Assembly (NCBI GenBank): GCA_021399435.1 | Contig: JAJTUP010000058.1 | Location: 1-64,000, forward strand | Direction: 5' to 3' | Source: Diaporthe sp. PMI_573 | Lineage: Eukaryota > Ascomycota > Sordariomycetes > Diaporthales > Diaporthaceae | DNA length: 64,000 bases | Shown here: one piece after another, positions 10,745 through 22,879 of the stretch | How the letters are laid out: each line of letters starts with the position of its first letter | Numbering within the stretch: position 1 is the stretch's first letter | Notes under the pieces: generated by a model | What the model saw: only the letters and a program-made list of their open reading frames with translations | Told to the model about the DNA's origin: nothing | The model's database searches: none | Program-made: the position numbers and the translations under genes

Positions 10745-11630
10745 CAGAGTGGACCATCAATCAATCAACGTCAACATCACCACAACGTTGATGGAGTTGA
10801 CGCTTTACGTAAGCACTTCATCAGTTGATTGAGTCAACGGCAGGTAAATATTGATTGAATTGACGTTGATTGAAGCCGTTGAAACCCCCCTGCAGTTGAA
10901 TTACCTAATCATCCGCCCCACTGTCAACCCCTTGAGCTTCTTCTACTTTGAGCAGCGTCTCCAGCCAGCCGTCGTCTGTCAACACCTCGTCTAAACTCTC
11001 CATAAGGCCGGCGCGTAGCCACGATCGTAAGACCTGGATAAGCCCTATCGTACTCGCGTCGAGCCGGCTGCGCAAGGACGTCGCCATCAACCCAACGGCG
11101 GAAAAAAGCCTCTCGCATTCTGCGCTCATGGCCGGCACTGTCATGACGTCCAGGGCCATCCGTGATAAACGAGGGTAATCTGTCGCCTTACTGATCCAGT
11201 ACTGAAGCGGATCTTCGATATCTGAGTCGGTAGCGCTCACATCTAACTGCCAACGGGCGTACTCATCCATCGTGGGCTGGTTAGGTGCTAATGGCGATGG
11301 TCTGGGTGAGTGAGTTCGCCGATTAGCCTCACGATAGATGTCGAAGGATGATAACTTCGTCTTGCGCTTCTTGGCCACAGGGACCTCGTCTGCGGTTACT
11401 TTTAGCTGTAACTCGCGGTATTCAGAGACCCAGAGGCTCTGAACAAGCTCCCTTGCTTCGTCAATCCAGTCTGGATGCTCCTCCTTCCAAACGCCTTCGA
11501 AGTATCCCCATCGCAGTGCTGGGTTTAAGGCAGTGGCGGCGTAATAAACAGGCGACTCTTTGAGGTACCTGTAATACTTATCAAGCTTTGCCCAGCCTAA
11601 ATTCACATTGACAGCGAAGTGCTCAGGCTT
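10745..11630 (-). mobile_element. 5'-truncated hAT transposon, 3' half with end
   Basis: The - strand ORF 11606-10905 encodes the C-terminal third of a hAT transposase. It includes the LGWAKLDKYYRYL..SPVYYAATALNP region and the dimerisation domain PAMSAECERLFSAVG..LRSRLDASTIGLIQVLRSWL, which contains the conserved E of the hAT catalytic set. Homology to the two other hAT copies in the window begins abruptly at about 11630, so the DNA-binding and first catalytic parts are gone. The outer 3' end probably begins at 10745 with CAGAGTGGACCATC, which resembles the CAGAGTGGTCATCC end of the intact hAT at 63925. The non-coding 10745-10900 stretch is rich in TTGATTGA/GACGTT repeats also seen after the copy ending at 28742. 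Confidence 0.75.
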
Positions 11631-11639
11631 GTTCCCGGT

Positions 11640-12930
11640 TTAATCCAATCTTTCAGATTTGATGTTACTGCAAAAGGCATGCAGAATGTATCACGTATTT
11701 ATTGTATAAATTTATAGGCTTCAGATTGCCTTACAACTTTGAACTTTATACACATTTTCTTAATCCTTAAATTAGGATATTTGCGTATTTGTGACTATTT
11801 TGTTTTCTAAAGATTCATTCTATTTTATATACTGTATATTAGTGTGTGGTTGCCAGGTTTCTGTTTCCTTGCCTATCGCCGGTGGCCTTTTACGAATCCT
11901 TAATTCGTACTTTTTCACTTACTCACTTCCCTATCCATGTTAACATACAACCTAGGCCAACACTAGCTCTCAATAAGCTGTAAGTCATTGCGCATGCAGA
12001 CGCTTCGGTGGGAGATTCGGAACCAGCAGGCCCGGCGTCGTTGGTCGAATCTCCCTCGTCATACGACCAGGTTTGGACCGCCACTTTTGGAAGCACGGAA
12101 AAGGTCTTATAGCTGTTTCAATAGGTCCACACATATTGAGTACAATGGACAGATTGGTGGTTTAGATTGGAAAGAACCACTATGTATTATCGACGGGGCA
12201 GTTGTCGCGGAGCAAGAAAGATTAAACCGTATAGATATTTACATTCGGGTGCTTCACCGCGCGGCTCCTCAATGAGGACATATAGGACGGGGTCTCAAGA
12301 GCGGACAGTTTGTTGATGATGGATTAGATTGAGGAAACCTAAGTGAGGCATGGCAACTCGGTGGCTGGGGCCTAACAGGGACAAATTACGTTCTTCTAGA
12401 AACGGAGAATATAATCACACAAATGAGATCAATCAATCTGCTAATCCCGCAGGGCTTGATCTACGTCTATTCTTCATTTATTGAAGAGAAACGGATGCGG
12501 CGACAGGGCGGCGTATTTTAACTGCCACCGCCAGAGATCGAAAAAAAAGCCCCGAGGGAAGACAGGCAAAATATTCAGTACAATTCCCACAACAGGTGAA
12601 AGATTCGGGCGGCCCAGGGTCTATGGTCCAACATCAGCCGAGCCACCTATAAAAGTTCAGTATGGGAGGTTACAGTTCTTGCTATAGCGTCACATGCTAT
12701 TGATATATTGCTTGAGCGGCTTATGGGTCTCTTCTGATTACACTAAGCCCTCCTTCGCGGCCAATTTTCACGCCTTCAAGACTATCCGGCTGCAGCAAGA
12801 AGGAAGCTCCTCAATGTGATGTAACTGATCTTAATTTGCGACTCCAAGGAAAACTAGAAGCCGAGAAAGCGACAAAAAATATCATATTTCGAATTTTCAA
12901 GGGGTAACCACGAGTAAGGTCCCATCACTA
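11640..12930. other. Gene-poor AT-rich stretch
   Basis: No ORF here has a recognisable domain or codon pattern. 11640-11950 is strongly AT-rich (runs such as TTTATACACATTTTCTTAAT), as expected for old RIP-treated repeats. Short open frames at 11988-12275 and 12481-12687 look accidental or are relics too decayed to name. Confidence 0.5.
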
Positions 12931-13722
12931 TCACTCGCTTTCGGACTCCCTGAGCTCCTCTTCGTGCTGGTCTTGTGACTCGTCAGGCACACTCTGGTTA
13001 TCTTCATCTTCTGACAGTGTCTCTTCACTTATATCATCACGCTCTGACCTGCCCAATTTGCTAACCACATCCTGGGACATGGAATCCAGCCGGATGCAGG
13101 CGCTGACCATTTCTGAATATGTCTTAGGGGGTTCAAGCTGAACCTTTAACAGTTGGCCAATTGCGCTGGACTGAAGGCCACGTTCGAGGTATTTCATCTT
13201 TTCTTGATCATCCCAGTTCGTCGCCTCGCCCTGGGAAAGCAATTTCTGGACGTTGGTAAAATAATCCACAAATGACTCATTCGCACCCATCTCCAGTTCA
13301 AAGCTACGGTTGGATGGTTCCTGGTCTTTGTTCAGCCCCGCCCGCAGCCTTTTTAAGTGGTCTAAGAGTTGCCGGTGATCATAGGCCTTGGTAATATCAG
13401 CTATATTCAATGTGCTCAGCACTTGAGCTCGTATGTTTTGTCCGAGTTGCGCATAGACATAAAAGAAAATGATCTTCTCCCGCAATAGGTCCTTTTCGTC
13501 GGAAGTATTGGCTCCCTTGTCAAGCTCAAGCTTAGCAGTCAAATACGGTATCCAGATGTCGTAATCCGTGATGTCGTCAAGTTTATCGGGCTCGGGAAGA
13601 GCCAAAGCCGAAGATGGTGCCATCAAGACGCCATCAATGATGTCCTTCAGCTCGAGGATTTGCCTCTTCAGTGCGGTGATTTGTTGTTGCCATCCGGCGG
13701 TCGTCTGAGATTGAAGCGCCAT
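12931..13722 (-). CDS. Gag-like protein (Ty3/gypsy type), free-standing intact ORF
   Basis: This is a 263-aa intact frame. It has a short coiled coil at residues 8-32 and a capsid-like helical core: DIWIPYLTAKLELDK, IIFFYVYAQLGQNIRAQVL, SFVDYFTNVQKLLSQ, WDDQEKMKYLERGL. This is the pattern of fungal Ty3-type gag (Retrotrans_gag-like) proteins. The last 60 residues are very acidic (SEDEDNQSVPDESQDQ). There is no CCHC zinc knuckle, no protease, and no reverse transcriptase on either side. I see no flanking LTRs or primer-binding site. It may be a gag remnant that kept its frame by chance or a domesticated gag. The surrounding DNA is AT-rich and degraded, which makes the clean ORF notable. Confidence 0.6.
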   Translation of the reverse strand: MALQSQTTAGWQQQITALKRQILELKDIIDGVLMAPSSALALPEPDKLDDITDYDIWIPYLTAKLELDKGANTSDEKDLLREKIIFFYVYAQLGQNIRAQVLSTLNIADITKAYDHRQLLDHLKRLRAGLNKDQEPSNRSFELEMGANESFVDYFTNVQKLLSQGEATNWDDQEKMKYLERGLQSSAIGQLLKVQLEPPKTYSEMVSACIRLDSMSQDVVSKLGRSERDDISEETLSEDEDNQSVPDESQDQHEEELRESESE

Positions 13723-13759
13723 TATATTTGATTGACCGGGAAGTTGTGTTTGATTGAAG

Positions 13760-15141
13760 GCGATTAGAACTAGAAATTGTGTTGGATCTGGCTCTACTTA
13801 TACTCATTACTCTAGATTGTACTTGTGAAAAAGTAACATGTATGTACTGTAAACGTGATGCTATATATCGGAGGGAACTTCCGTGGCTAATTCGTAATAA
13901 AGTGTACAAAGTAAAGTAAAAGAGGCCGGCGTGAAAATAAAGTCAGAACTGCTGTAGAACGCACAGTACTTACCAAATGACCCAATCATTCAGTCACGCT
14001 TTGTGGTTGTTGCAAAATACATCACCAAGTACAGTAAAGTCCTGCGTTACTATACATAGTACCTATAAACAATTCAAGCGCAGTACTACAAGACCGAAAC
14101 TAGACCACGGCCTTACCTCTTCGAACCATATCGAGTCTTTCAGGTGTAGTTTTAAAAGTCCCAATTTTGGTACAAAGTGGATGAGACAGCACATTAGCGC
14201 GAGTAGAAGGGCCTCATTCTATATTTCAAACTTCATAGTCTACCGGGTACAGTACTGTACTCTATTTTATAATTCAAAGTGTGTAAACCACCTTCTACAT
14301 ATTATAAGACCTTAGTATAGACATAAGCTTCTACGTTTACTCGGCTAAAGTCTAATGCGCACTTAGAACGACTTTTGGCTCCCAAGTAGGCTGTGTAGAT
14401 ACCTGGTGAAGCAAGATCCCCAATTGCACCCTAGTCGGTACCGCCAGACGGGGATGGGTGACCGCTAGCCGACGCATCATCATACCTGGTAGATAGAATG
14501 CCAAAAATAGAACACAGGTCACTCCATTGAAGAGAGAGTCTACGCTTCAACTTGGCACTACTACTCCGCGTTTAAATAATGCTAATAACTTTATTATACT
14601 GATGTAACCATCACTTTCTACCTATAGAGTTTCCTCTTTTATCTTAAAAGTATCTATCGACGGGTTCGTTACCTACTTGGCCATTAACAGCAGCCTTAAG
14701 CGTCATATGAAAAATGCTAAAGCGGAACAGGTAGACGAGACATCGCAATTTGTAAGTCTTACAGCTCAAGAAATGGAAGCTATACTAATCAATATCTATT
14801 GCGCCGGTGTTGTCTGGGCTGGTTGGCTGAAGTGCATGCGACAGTCCATCTACGTAAGCCTGTAGAAGTCACATCTCTCATGTAGGATGTGTACAAGCCG
14901 GAATTTTATTTCAAAGTCTACCGGGGCGTGCATTTAGGTGCAGTTAGTGACACATGATTCTCGCCACATGAATGGTTCCCCTCTTGCCAAGACAGTTTTG
15001 GACGATGGGTCTGAGCATACAATTGGCAGGGTCTAGGGTTCTTTTCCGTGGTGGTTGTGCCGACCCAAATGAGGCGGTCCACTTTCCCGGCCAGATCAAC
15101 AAGGGTCTAGCGGCATAGTTTAGGAGCAGACCGATAGACTA
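13760..15141. other. AT-rich, probably RIP-treated stretch without genes
   Basis: Both strands carry many stops, with frequent TA-rich motifs such as AGTACTGTACT and TTATAAG. No motif-bearing ORF is visible. The last 200 bp before 15142 may contain badly eroded upstream sequence of the LINE (endonuclease region), but I cannot align it by eye. Confidence 0.45.
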
Positions 15142-18045
15142 ATGTCAGTAGTTCTAGAGGCGGTAAACGCCTTGACACCAAAAGCCAGACTATTACCATA
15201 CGCCAAGCGATGGTGGACAACCGACCTGACGCAATTGCGCCGAATATACACATACTGGAGAAATCGCGCCCGTGCCAAACGACGAGCGGGGCGACTTATA
15301 CTAAGCTTAGGAGAAACGGCGAAAGGGGCTGCGAAGCAATATCACGACGCTATCCGACAACAAAAGAAGAAGCACTGGGACGAGTTCCTCGCAGACAACG
15401 GAAATATCTGGAGGGCTGCCAAGTACCTGAAGTCCGGCGACGATACAGCATTTGGAAAAGTACCACAGCTCGTCAAAGCGGACGGAACAGTCACCGCCGA
15501 CGACAAGGAACAGGCAGAAGAACTTCTAACCAACTTCTTCCCTCCCTTGCCAGAGAGGATTGAAGAGGAAGGCCCCAGGCCGCAAAGAGCCCCCCTAGCG
15601 CTGCCTCCTATCACCATGGAAGAGGTGGAACGACAACTGTTCGCCGCAAAATCCTGGAAGGCGCCCGGCGAGGACGGCCTGCCTGCGGTAGTCTGGAAAG
15701 AGACGTGGCCAGTGGTCAGACACCATGTCCTCGCATTATTTCGAGCATCTCTAGCAGAGGAGACGCTGCCCGTCCAGTGGCGACACGCCAAGATCATACC
15801 ACTTAAGAAGCCTGGCAAAGAGGATTATACAGTGGCTAAAGCCTGGAGACCAATCTCGCTTCTAGCAACGCTCGGCAAAGTGCTAGAATCGGTAGTCGCG
15901 GAAAGGATCTCTCACGCGGTCGAGACGTATGGGCTCCTCCCGACTAACCACTTCGGGGCCCGTAGACAGCGGTCTGCGGAACAAGCGCTCGTGCTGCTTC
16001 AAGAACAGATCTATACTGCCTGGCGAGGTCGAAAGATAGTCAGCCTGATCAGTTTTAATGTCAAAGGGGCCTACAACAGAGTCTGCAAGGAAAGACTTCT
16101 TCAGCGGATAAGGGCGCGAGGCATCCCAAAGGGACTGCTCCGATAGATAGAGGCATTTTGCTCGGAGCATACAGCAATGATCCAAGTTAACGGGCAGTCC
16201 TCTAAGGTTTAGAGCTTACCGCAGGCTGGTCTACCACAAGGCTCTCCCCTGTCTCCGATTCTATTCCTCTTCTTCAACGCAAACCTAGTACAACGACGAA
16301 TCAATAGTTATGGGGGTGCGATAGCCTTTATTGACGACTTTAACGCGTGGGTCACGGGACTCACGGCACGGAGCAACCGGGAAGGCATCGACGCTATTAT
16401 CAAGAGCGCCTTAGATTGGGAAAGAAGGAGCGGTGCAACATTCAAGGCTGATAAGACAGCAATCATACACTTCACTCGCAATTTATACAAGACGGACGCG
16501 CTACCTTTCATCGTCAAGGGACAGACTATCGAACCTCAGGACCATGTCAAAATCCTTGAAGTAGTTATGGATGCAAAGCTGAAGTTTAAACAACACATTT
16601 CGAGGGCTGCGTCCAAGGGCTTGGAGGCAGCAATGGAATTGCGGAAACTCCGAGGCCTGTCCCCATCCACGGCGCGGCAGCTGTTTACATGCACAGTCGC
16701 CCTGGTAGTAGACTACGCCTCCAGTGTATGAATGCACGCATACAAGAACAAACTCGTGGGACCCATCAACAGGGTCCAGAGAATGGCGGCACAAGCGATC
16801 GTGGGGACCTTCCTCACAGTGGCAACGAGTGTAGCGGAAGCCGAGGCTCATATTGCCACCGCACAAGACAGATTCTGGAAGCAAGCGATTAAGCTTTAGA
16901 CAAATATCCATTCCTTACCTAATACTAACCCACTTCGTAATGCTACATCGCAAATACGGAAGTTCAGAAGACTTCGTTCACCTTTCTACCAGGTAGCAAA
17001 CGCTCTAAAAGATATACCCATGGAAAGCCTTGAAACCATTACCCCGTTCACATTAGCATCCTGGGAGACGCGAGCAACGACCATCGTCAACGAATTAGCA
17101 GAGCTACAAGCAAGTACAGACTCAGCCACCCGTATCGCCGTAAGCTGCTCGGCGTGGAACGGTGTCGTCGGGATAGGAGGAGTTATCGAGACACACACTT
17201 CAGCGCAGGGAGGACCGGGGTTCGAGACCTTCTCCTCCACAATCGGCAGGCGAACAGAGCAGAATCCGTATTCTGCGGAGCTGGCGGCGATGGCAACAGC
17301 CCTAAGACCGACACCGAGTCTCAGGTGCCGCAGCATCGTGCTACTAACGAGAAACAAATCTACCGTGCTTACACTCAGGAAACCTCGACAACAGTCCGGA
17401 CAAGGATATGTCCGCCAAATATATAAGTCTGTTGGAGCCTTGCAAGGAGAAGGGATCACGACGACAGTTGTATGGCTTCCGTCACAAGTGGAAAGCGATA
17501 TCCTCAAGCTTGCCAAGGCAAAAGCAAAGTCAGCCACCCGACCGGGCGCTATTCCTCAGCTACAGCTTCCCAGCATGCAATCGACAACTCTCAACATCAC
17601 ACACTCTAAACAAGGCACGACCAGAAGTCTGCCAGAAAAGGTTAGAAAGCATTCTAAGAGAATTGATACAGCGTTACCAGGCAAACACACGCGACGTCTG
17701 TACGACAGCCTTTCCTGGAAAGAAGCTAGTGTACTCGCCCAGCTCAGGACGGGGATAGCAAGATTGAACGCATACTTGTACCATATCAAAGCAGCGTCGT
17801 CAGACCAGTGCGCATGTGGACAAGCGAAGGAGACCGTGGAGCACTTCCTCTTTCGGTGCAGGAGATGGACGGAACACCGAACACAGATGCTCCAGTGCAC
17901 AGACACTCATCGAAGCAACATTTCCTTCTACTTGGGAGGGAAAGCGCCCTCAGATAACGTAAATTGGACTCCAAATATGAAGGCCGTTCGTGCAACGATA
18001 CGGTTCGCTCTTGCCACAGGGCGACTTGACGCCGATCACCACTGA
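15142..18045 (+). pseudogene. LINE (Tad/I-like) ORF2, RT-RNase H, RIP-damaged
   Basis: One reading frame runs from 15142 to TGA 18045, broken by four stops (16144 TAG, 16210 TAG, 16729 TGA, 16897 TAG). It encodes a reverse transcriptase ([54 protein letters not shown]), an RNase H domain (GVVGIGGVIE, PYSAELAAMATAL) and a C-terminal CAC..H..C zinc knuckle (CACGQAKETVEHFLFRC). The motif FDVKGAYN reads FNVKGAYN at 16057, so the first RT Asp is lost. Every stop can be explained as TGG changed to TAG/TGA, and the D-to-N change also fits G-to-A. The apurinic endonuclease domain is missing, so the copy is 5'-truncated as well as dead. Confidence 0.88.
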
Positions 18046-19519
18046 TCCGACTACCCCTAATCACCTCGTGCCATAGACAGCAGGCACCGCTTCAGCCGCC
18101 GAAGATAGGACACTGAACACTTGGAGAATGGCCTTCAAGTCAGCCTACTAACACCACTAACCCACGAGAATCCGCAGAGACATGGCAGATGAGAGAGACT
18201 GTAAGGCAGGAACAGATTGTATATGGGCTTAAGGAGGGTAGGATTCATTTCACGAAATGTACTTGCAGATTAGCAAAAGTTGCCCTATCGGGTACAATAC
18301 TTTTTATCTAATACATAGCTGTGCTGTATACTCGAGGTTAGATCCCGGAGCCTTGCGAAGAGGGGGATAGCAGAAAGAGGACTCTATCCTCCCCGCGATA
18401 AGATGCTAAGGAGGTGATGGAGAGTTTACATACTATTGCCAGTACGCTTGTGCTACTGCATATGCAATAGGGCGGGAGAGAACCGAGGTATTTGTTGATC
18501 AAGCAAAGCCTGACTACAATATCGGAGGCTAGGGGGTAACAGCCTTCGGAGGGCTTTATGCGACGCTCGAGGATTGCGGTGTTAATGACGCTTGATACTT
18601 CAATGGCACGCCTGCCTAAAGGAATAGAAACGTCTTCTGCCATTTTTAATGTTCAAGTCCAGGGATAGGCCATCGGATTGCTCTGGTTGTCGTTAAGGTA
18701 CGACATCGTGAAGCTGAAATCCGAAGCCGCGGACATCATTGGCCCACAAAACACGTGATCACAACGCTAACCCTTTCAGTTCAGGTCAGGGTGACCGGCA
18801 AAGATGGCCCAGATAAATGGAGGGCGGAAGCCGAGCAGTGTGAATCACGCGACGAGGACAGCTGTCAGCGTGGGCTAACCCCAGCACGAAGTACCGCGAT
18901 TTCAATCAAGCTTCCAAGTTTTGAATAATTCCTCACTGATAATCCCTAAGAAAGTTGGGACTAATTATAAGTATTCTTTTTTTTTTAAAAAAAGAAAGAA
19001 AAAAATAGAAAAGACTAACTCTAAAAATGAACTTGATTTGCTTGACTTACAGTGTCAAAGCAGGTCTTCTCGAATTTTGTGTTGTATTTCTGTTCTGCAT
19101 GTATGCTCAGGGGCATAGGGAATTGCGATTCTGCTCTAGTTCCTTTTATTATATAAAGATCTTGCTTCCTTATTGTAGACGGAGAATCATTGTTTGATGC
19201 AAGTGCAGAGTGTGGGTAAGCCCTATAAGCTTGTATAAGGTTACGCGTTCCGAATATGTATCCCTGAGTCCTACCTCGTCCGAAGCATCGGAGAATGTCA
19301 TTCTCAAAACGATTTCTTTATATCTTAAAGTGGTGTAGGCTTACAGCCCTCACTCAAATCCAGCCTCAGAGAATCCTATATAATGCAGTGAATGTACCAT
19401 AATTTCTCTAGGTAGCGAATCGTTTCCATCTCTCAATTATAATGTAAACGCCCAGTATCATCTTAAGACACGACGTGTTACAGAACAATTATAAATCATT
19501 TCTTTCTCTGTAGAGCAAC
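18046..19519. other. Intergenic and LINE 3' region
   Basis: The first 150 bp after the LINE stop are presumably its 3' untranslated part. Beyond that I see no supported gene. A T9-A10 tract and AT-rich DNA occur around 18960-19020, and 19380-19519 (AT-rich with CT-rich stretches) may be the promoter and 5' leader of the next gene. Confidence 0.4.
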
Positions 19520-20986
19520 ATGACTTTTCTATACCGTATCGAACAGGCTTTGAACAATGCCACTTTTACCGATGTCGGAAATACTCGAATTTTTAAAACC
19601 TGGCAGCCTGAGAGAGAAGAGAATGTCGCAAATTCTTGGATGAACCTCTACACAGAGGGGAAGTACAAGAAAGCAGAGGGGGTTTTGATAGAGACCCTTG
19701 TACGCATGAAACGGGGAGACCCCGTCAAACTTGCAATTCTAAATAACATGGCTTCAATATACGTGAAGCAGAAGAAGCACACCGAGGCAAAAGATATACT
19801 TAATCTCACATTAATGAAGATGCAACAAGAGGGTCATTCTCAAACGGAGACACTTGTCTGCAAGTGCAACCTAGCATCTGTGTATGCGATACTGGATAAC
19901 AAGGATAAAGCCGAAACTCTGGTCCTGGAGGTACTAGCATCTTTACAACAGCCGAATAGCCTGAAAGACCCTTTCGTGCAGAAAACAACCAAGATACTTG
20001 AGTATCTTGCTAAAATACAGCGCAGGCTTTCACAATCACATCCACCTACAATCGGGAGAATTCAGCCAAAAGGATTTATCCAATTCACGCTCTTCCCGTC
20101 GCTACCTCCTGAAATCCGCAATCTAGTCTGGGAATTCGCGGCAGCCCGTATCGTAATGCAGTCTAAAATTGTCACACTTCTTGTGCAGGATGACAAGATC
20201 AAAATGGCCTATACCCGGACCCAGAACCTGCCTTTGGTGTGTAAAGAAAGCTATGCAATTTATTTTGAGCAATATGCCGGTCACAATCACGACTTCATTG
20301 TCTTTAGAGAGCAGAGTTTTCCCCTGGCTGTTAATTTTGCACAAGATATTTTTTATATTACGGGCGAGGTTGAACCAATAAACCCTCCTTTAATAGCTGA
20401 AATTCTCCCCTTCCATAAAATTGCTCTTCGATGGCCCCAACACGGTTACCACGATCTCCTTCGTGATCTTCCTCAGCTGCAAGAGTTGTTGGTATTTTCT
20501 GACCATTACACAGAGCGACATCTTCTGTCGGGAGGAGAATACCAGCAAGTATGGTCAGCTCACCACTGCGACGTTTTCCCTAATGAATACACCTCTAGTA
20601 CTACGAACTGGGGGAAAAGATCACCGTGCCCAATTTGCTTCTGGGCAGCGGAATTCAGGAATATATGCGAAGAAGATCTAGTACCGGTAAATCGTACCGC
20701 TTCACGATGGGGTCGTGATTCTATTACCCCTCATGAATTCGTTCTTACATATTCTTCTGAACTACGAATTCTTCCTACACCTTCCGAGATACATCACTCC
20801 ACGAAGCCAATGCTCAGATGGGTCCGACGTAATACGTCGAACCTATCAGATCCGGCGAGAGAGCTGTTTGGTTGCGATAAATGGAGTCATTTTCATAAAT
20901 TTGCTTTAGAGTACTTCCGGAGGTCCAATGTTGGTAACACGGGTAAAATAGTCCAGGTTCTGATGGATATGACGAATTCAAGCTGA
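19520..20986 (+). CDS. TPR repeat protein with 2EXR domain
   Basis: This is an intact single-exon gene of 488 aa. Residues about 35-170 are helical tetratricopeptide repeats (NSWMNLYTEGKYKKAEGVL, LAILNNMASIYVKQKKHTEA, CNLASVYAILDNKDKAETL), a protein-protein interaction scaffold. From residue about 188 a 2EXR domain starts (FTLFPSLPPEIRNLVWEFA), a fungal F-box-like module. The remainder has W/H/C-rich motifs (CPICFWAAEFRNICEEDL) typical of 2EXR proteins. The TPR-2EXR combination resembles fungal signalling or incompatibility-type architectures, but function is unknown. The start ATG at 19520 is the first in frame. Neighbours are dead transposons, yet this frame carries no damage, which argues that it is maintained or recently arrived. 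Confidence 0.75.
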   Translation: MTFLYRIEQALNNATFTDVGNTRIFKTWQPEREENVANSWMNLYTEGKYKKAEGVLIETLVRMKRGDPVKLAILNNMASIYVKQKKHTEAKDILNLTLMKMQQEGHSQTETLVCKCNLASVYAILDNKDKAETLVLEVLASLQQPNSLKDPFVQKTTKILEYLAKIQRRLSQSHPPTIGRIQPKGFIQFTLFPSLPPEIRNLVWEFAAARIVMQSKIVTLLVQDDKIKMAYTRTQNLPLVCKESYAIYFEQYAGHNHDFIVFREQSFPLAVNFAQDIFYITGEVEPINPPLIAEILPFHKIALRWPQHGYHDLLRDLPQLQELLVFSDHYTERHLLSGGEYQQVWSAHHCDVFPNEYTSSTTNWGKRSPCPICFWAAEFRNICEEDLVPVNRTASRWGRDSITPHEFVLTYSSELRILPTPSEIHHSTKPMLRWVRRNTSNLSDPARELFGCDKWSHFHKFALEYFRRSNVGNTGKIVQVLMDMTNSS

Positions 20987-21290
20987 GCTATCAGATATGA
21001 TTCCACAGTAACTCGTCGTGGCCCCGGCTGGAACAAGGGAGCCGTACCTGCTCGCGGCTGACTGCGTGGGGACAGCACTGATGGCTTCAGCTTACGCAGA
21101 ACGGTTGCCCCATGACCTCTTTTCAAATTAGAACTTTCAAGACTGGTCTAATGAATCTTAAATAGTGTATGAATTAAATTGAACTTAGCGCTAGACTACT
21201 AGACTTACTTGCAGGGTCTTTGCCTTGATATGAATTTCGAATATCGACGAACTCCGTTACGTTTTAAAAGGTGCTTAATGCTCGATTGGC

Positions 21291-22006
21291 TTCGACGTTG
21301 CTGTCTACGGCCCACTAAAGGCGGCCTTTAAGAAGCATCTCGGCCGACAAGGAGGGCACGACTCGTCGTCAGTCGTAGCAAAGAAACGTTTCCTCTATTG
21401 CTATCACAAGGCCCAAATAGAGGCACTTATAGAATCAAATATCCGTTCTAGCTGGCGGGCAACAGGTCTTTAGCCGTTGTCTAAGCATAGGGCACTTAGA
21501 AGCCACTTTATCGAAGACAACCGCACAAAAGACTCGAGATCACAACAATCGGGTGCCACAAATAGCTTCGGCAGCAATTTTTGCACCGATAAGTGCTTTT
21601 GTTTGCCTCGAGGGACCGTTTTTGCGACCCCTAAGCGGTCCCAAGAGCTGCGTAGCATGGTGGCCCGGTACACCCGTCGAAAGCAATCGAGCCCCACACA
21701 ACGACTCCTCTTCAGGAAGATTCTCAAGAGCTGGGACCAGAAAGACGTCGATCTGACGATGTCCTCACAAAAAGCCCGGGAGCTAGAACGCGAGATTGAA
21801 CTTAGCAGGGTGGTCCGAAGGAAGAACGTTTAACTTGACCCAAATGAGCTTTTTGCAGACATTGAGGCGGTGAGGAGGACTCAAATAGAAGCCGGAGTGG
21901 TGCCAGAAGATAGCGACGGGTCAGAAGAGTCAGAAACACCATCGGAACCATCGTCAACTATTGTGGTGGCGACGAGGTCGGCGTCACGGCGAAGGCGGCG
22001 TGGGTG
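21291..22006 (+). pseudogene. Pogo-family transposase C-terminal fragment
   Basis: The frame opens with FDVAVYGPLKAAFKKHLGRQ, which corresponds to the region of the third catalytic Asp (LDV..F.LLK) of pogo/Tc5 DDE_1 transposases. It continues with RFLYCYHKAQIEALIESNIRSSWRATGL, then a TAG at 21471 where related proteins have Trp. The same frame then runs to a TAA at 21833 and beyond to TGA at 22006 with an Arg-rich end (RSASRRRRRG). HTH and first two catalytic regions are absent. It is a different subfamily from the intact copy at 22880. Confidence 0.6.
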
Positions 22007-22559
22007 ACGGAAGGTGGCCGAGAACGGGGGTGGGCCGAGATGCGGGCCGGGAACGTTACAGAATACCCAGATCTTGCGGATGAATTTGATGATCTTCGAC
22101 GCCGGCTTGATACACCCTCTCAGGAAATAGAGAGCAGACTGATACTATCATAAACTCCGATCAGTAAATTCACTTCCACCGACCCAGACAGCCGTTACAG
22201 CGCAAATACCCAAATGGAACAGCTCCTAACCAACATTCGAAGCCATCCCGGACTTGAGCGGTTCCTAATGACAGCCACAGAAGAGGAAATGAGAGATGCA
22301 GCTGCTTACGGCCCTCCATGGAAGGAATAAGGGCCTTAAGGCCGTAGAAAGTTTGAACAGTTGGCATTTTGACGACACAGATAGACCTGGCTAGGACAGT
22401 TAAACTATGGTGCAGCCTGATTCATACACTATCAATCCTGATATTTATCTACTTCACCAGCTGAAATAGTATGATAATTCAGCTTGTTTGGAGGCAGCGG
22501 TACTGTACTTAATGAAAAACACTTCTCTAAATACATCCCAAGCATAAAGCTAAACTATA

Positions 22560-22731
22560 ACGTAGGTGGACAGTCAGCCGGTCAGGACACATGCCCGGTC
22601 AGTTTTGCTAACTCTGCTAACTTTTGCCAACTCTAGCACCCACCTGAGGCCAACATATCAATAAAAATTGGCACCAATTGGTGCCAACTGGTCCCAATTG
22701 CTTATTTTTAATTGATTTGGTCAATTTAGAG
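22560..22731 (+). repeat. Left 172-bp TIR of pogo element
   Basis: It is identical by eye to the reverse complement of 24713-24884 up to the motif AATTTAGAG. Inside it are short direct repeats GCTAACTCTGCTAACTTTTG and an inverted pair around TTGGCACCAATTGGTGCCAA, plausible transposase binding sites. Confidence 0.85.
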
Positions 22732-22879
22732 GTGTGGTGGAGTTGCAATGCCAGTCTAAAAGTTTAAAGTTTGGGTGGGCGGGTTTGTTTTTGGTGCAGA
22801 TCGCGTTCCCATTTTTCGCGTCAGTCTCGCATCACTCTACCTACTTAAATATTCAACACGCTAGAATTCAACATCTACA

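Noticed and set aside
13981..14315. 112-codon + frame in the AT-rich block
   Set aside because: Composition is that of random AT-rich DNA and no motif is visible.
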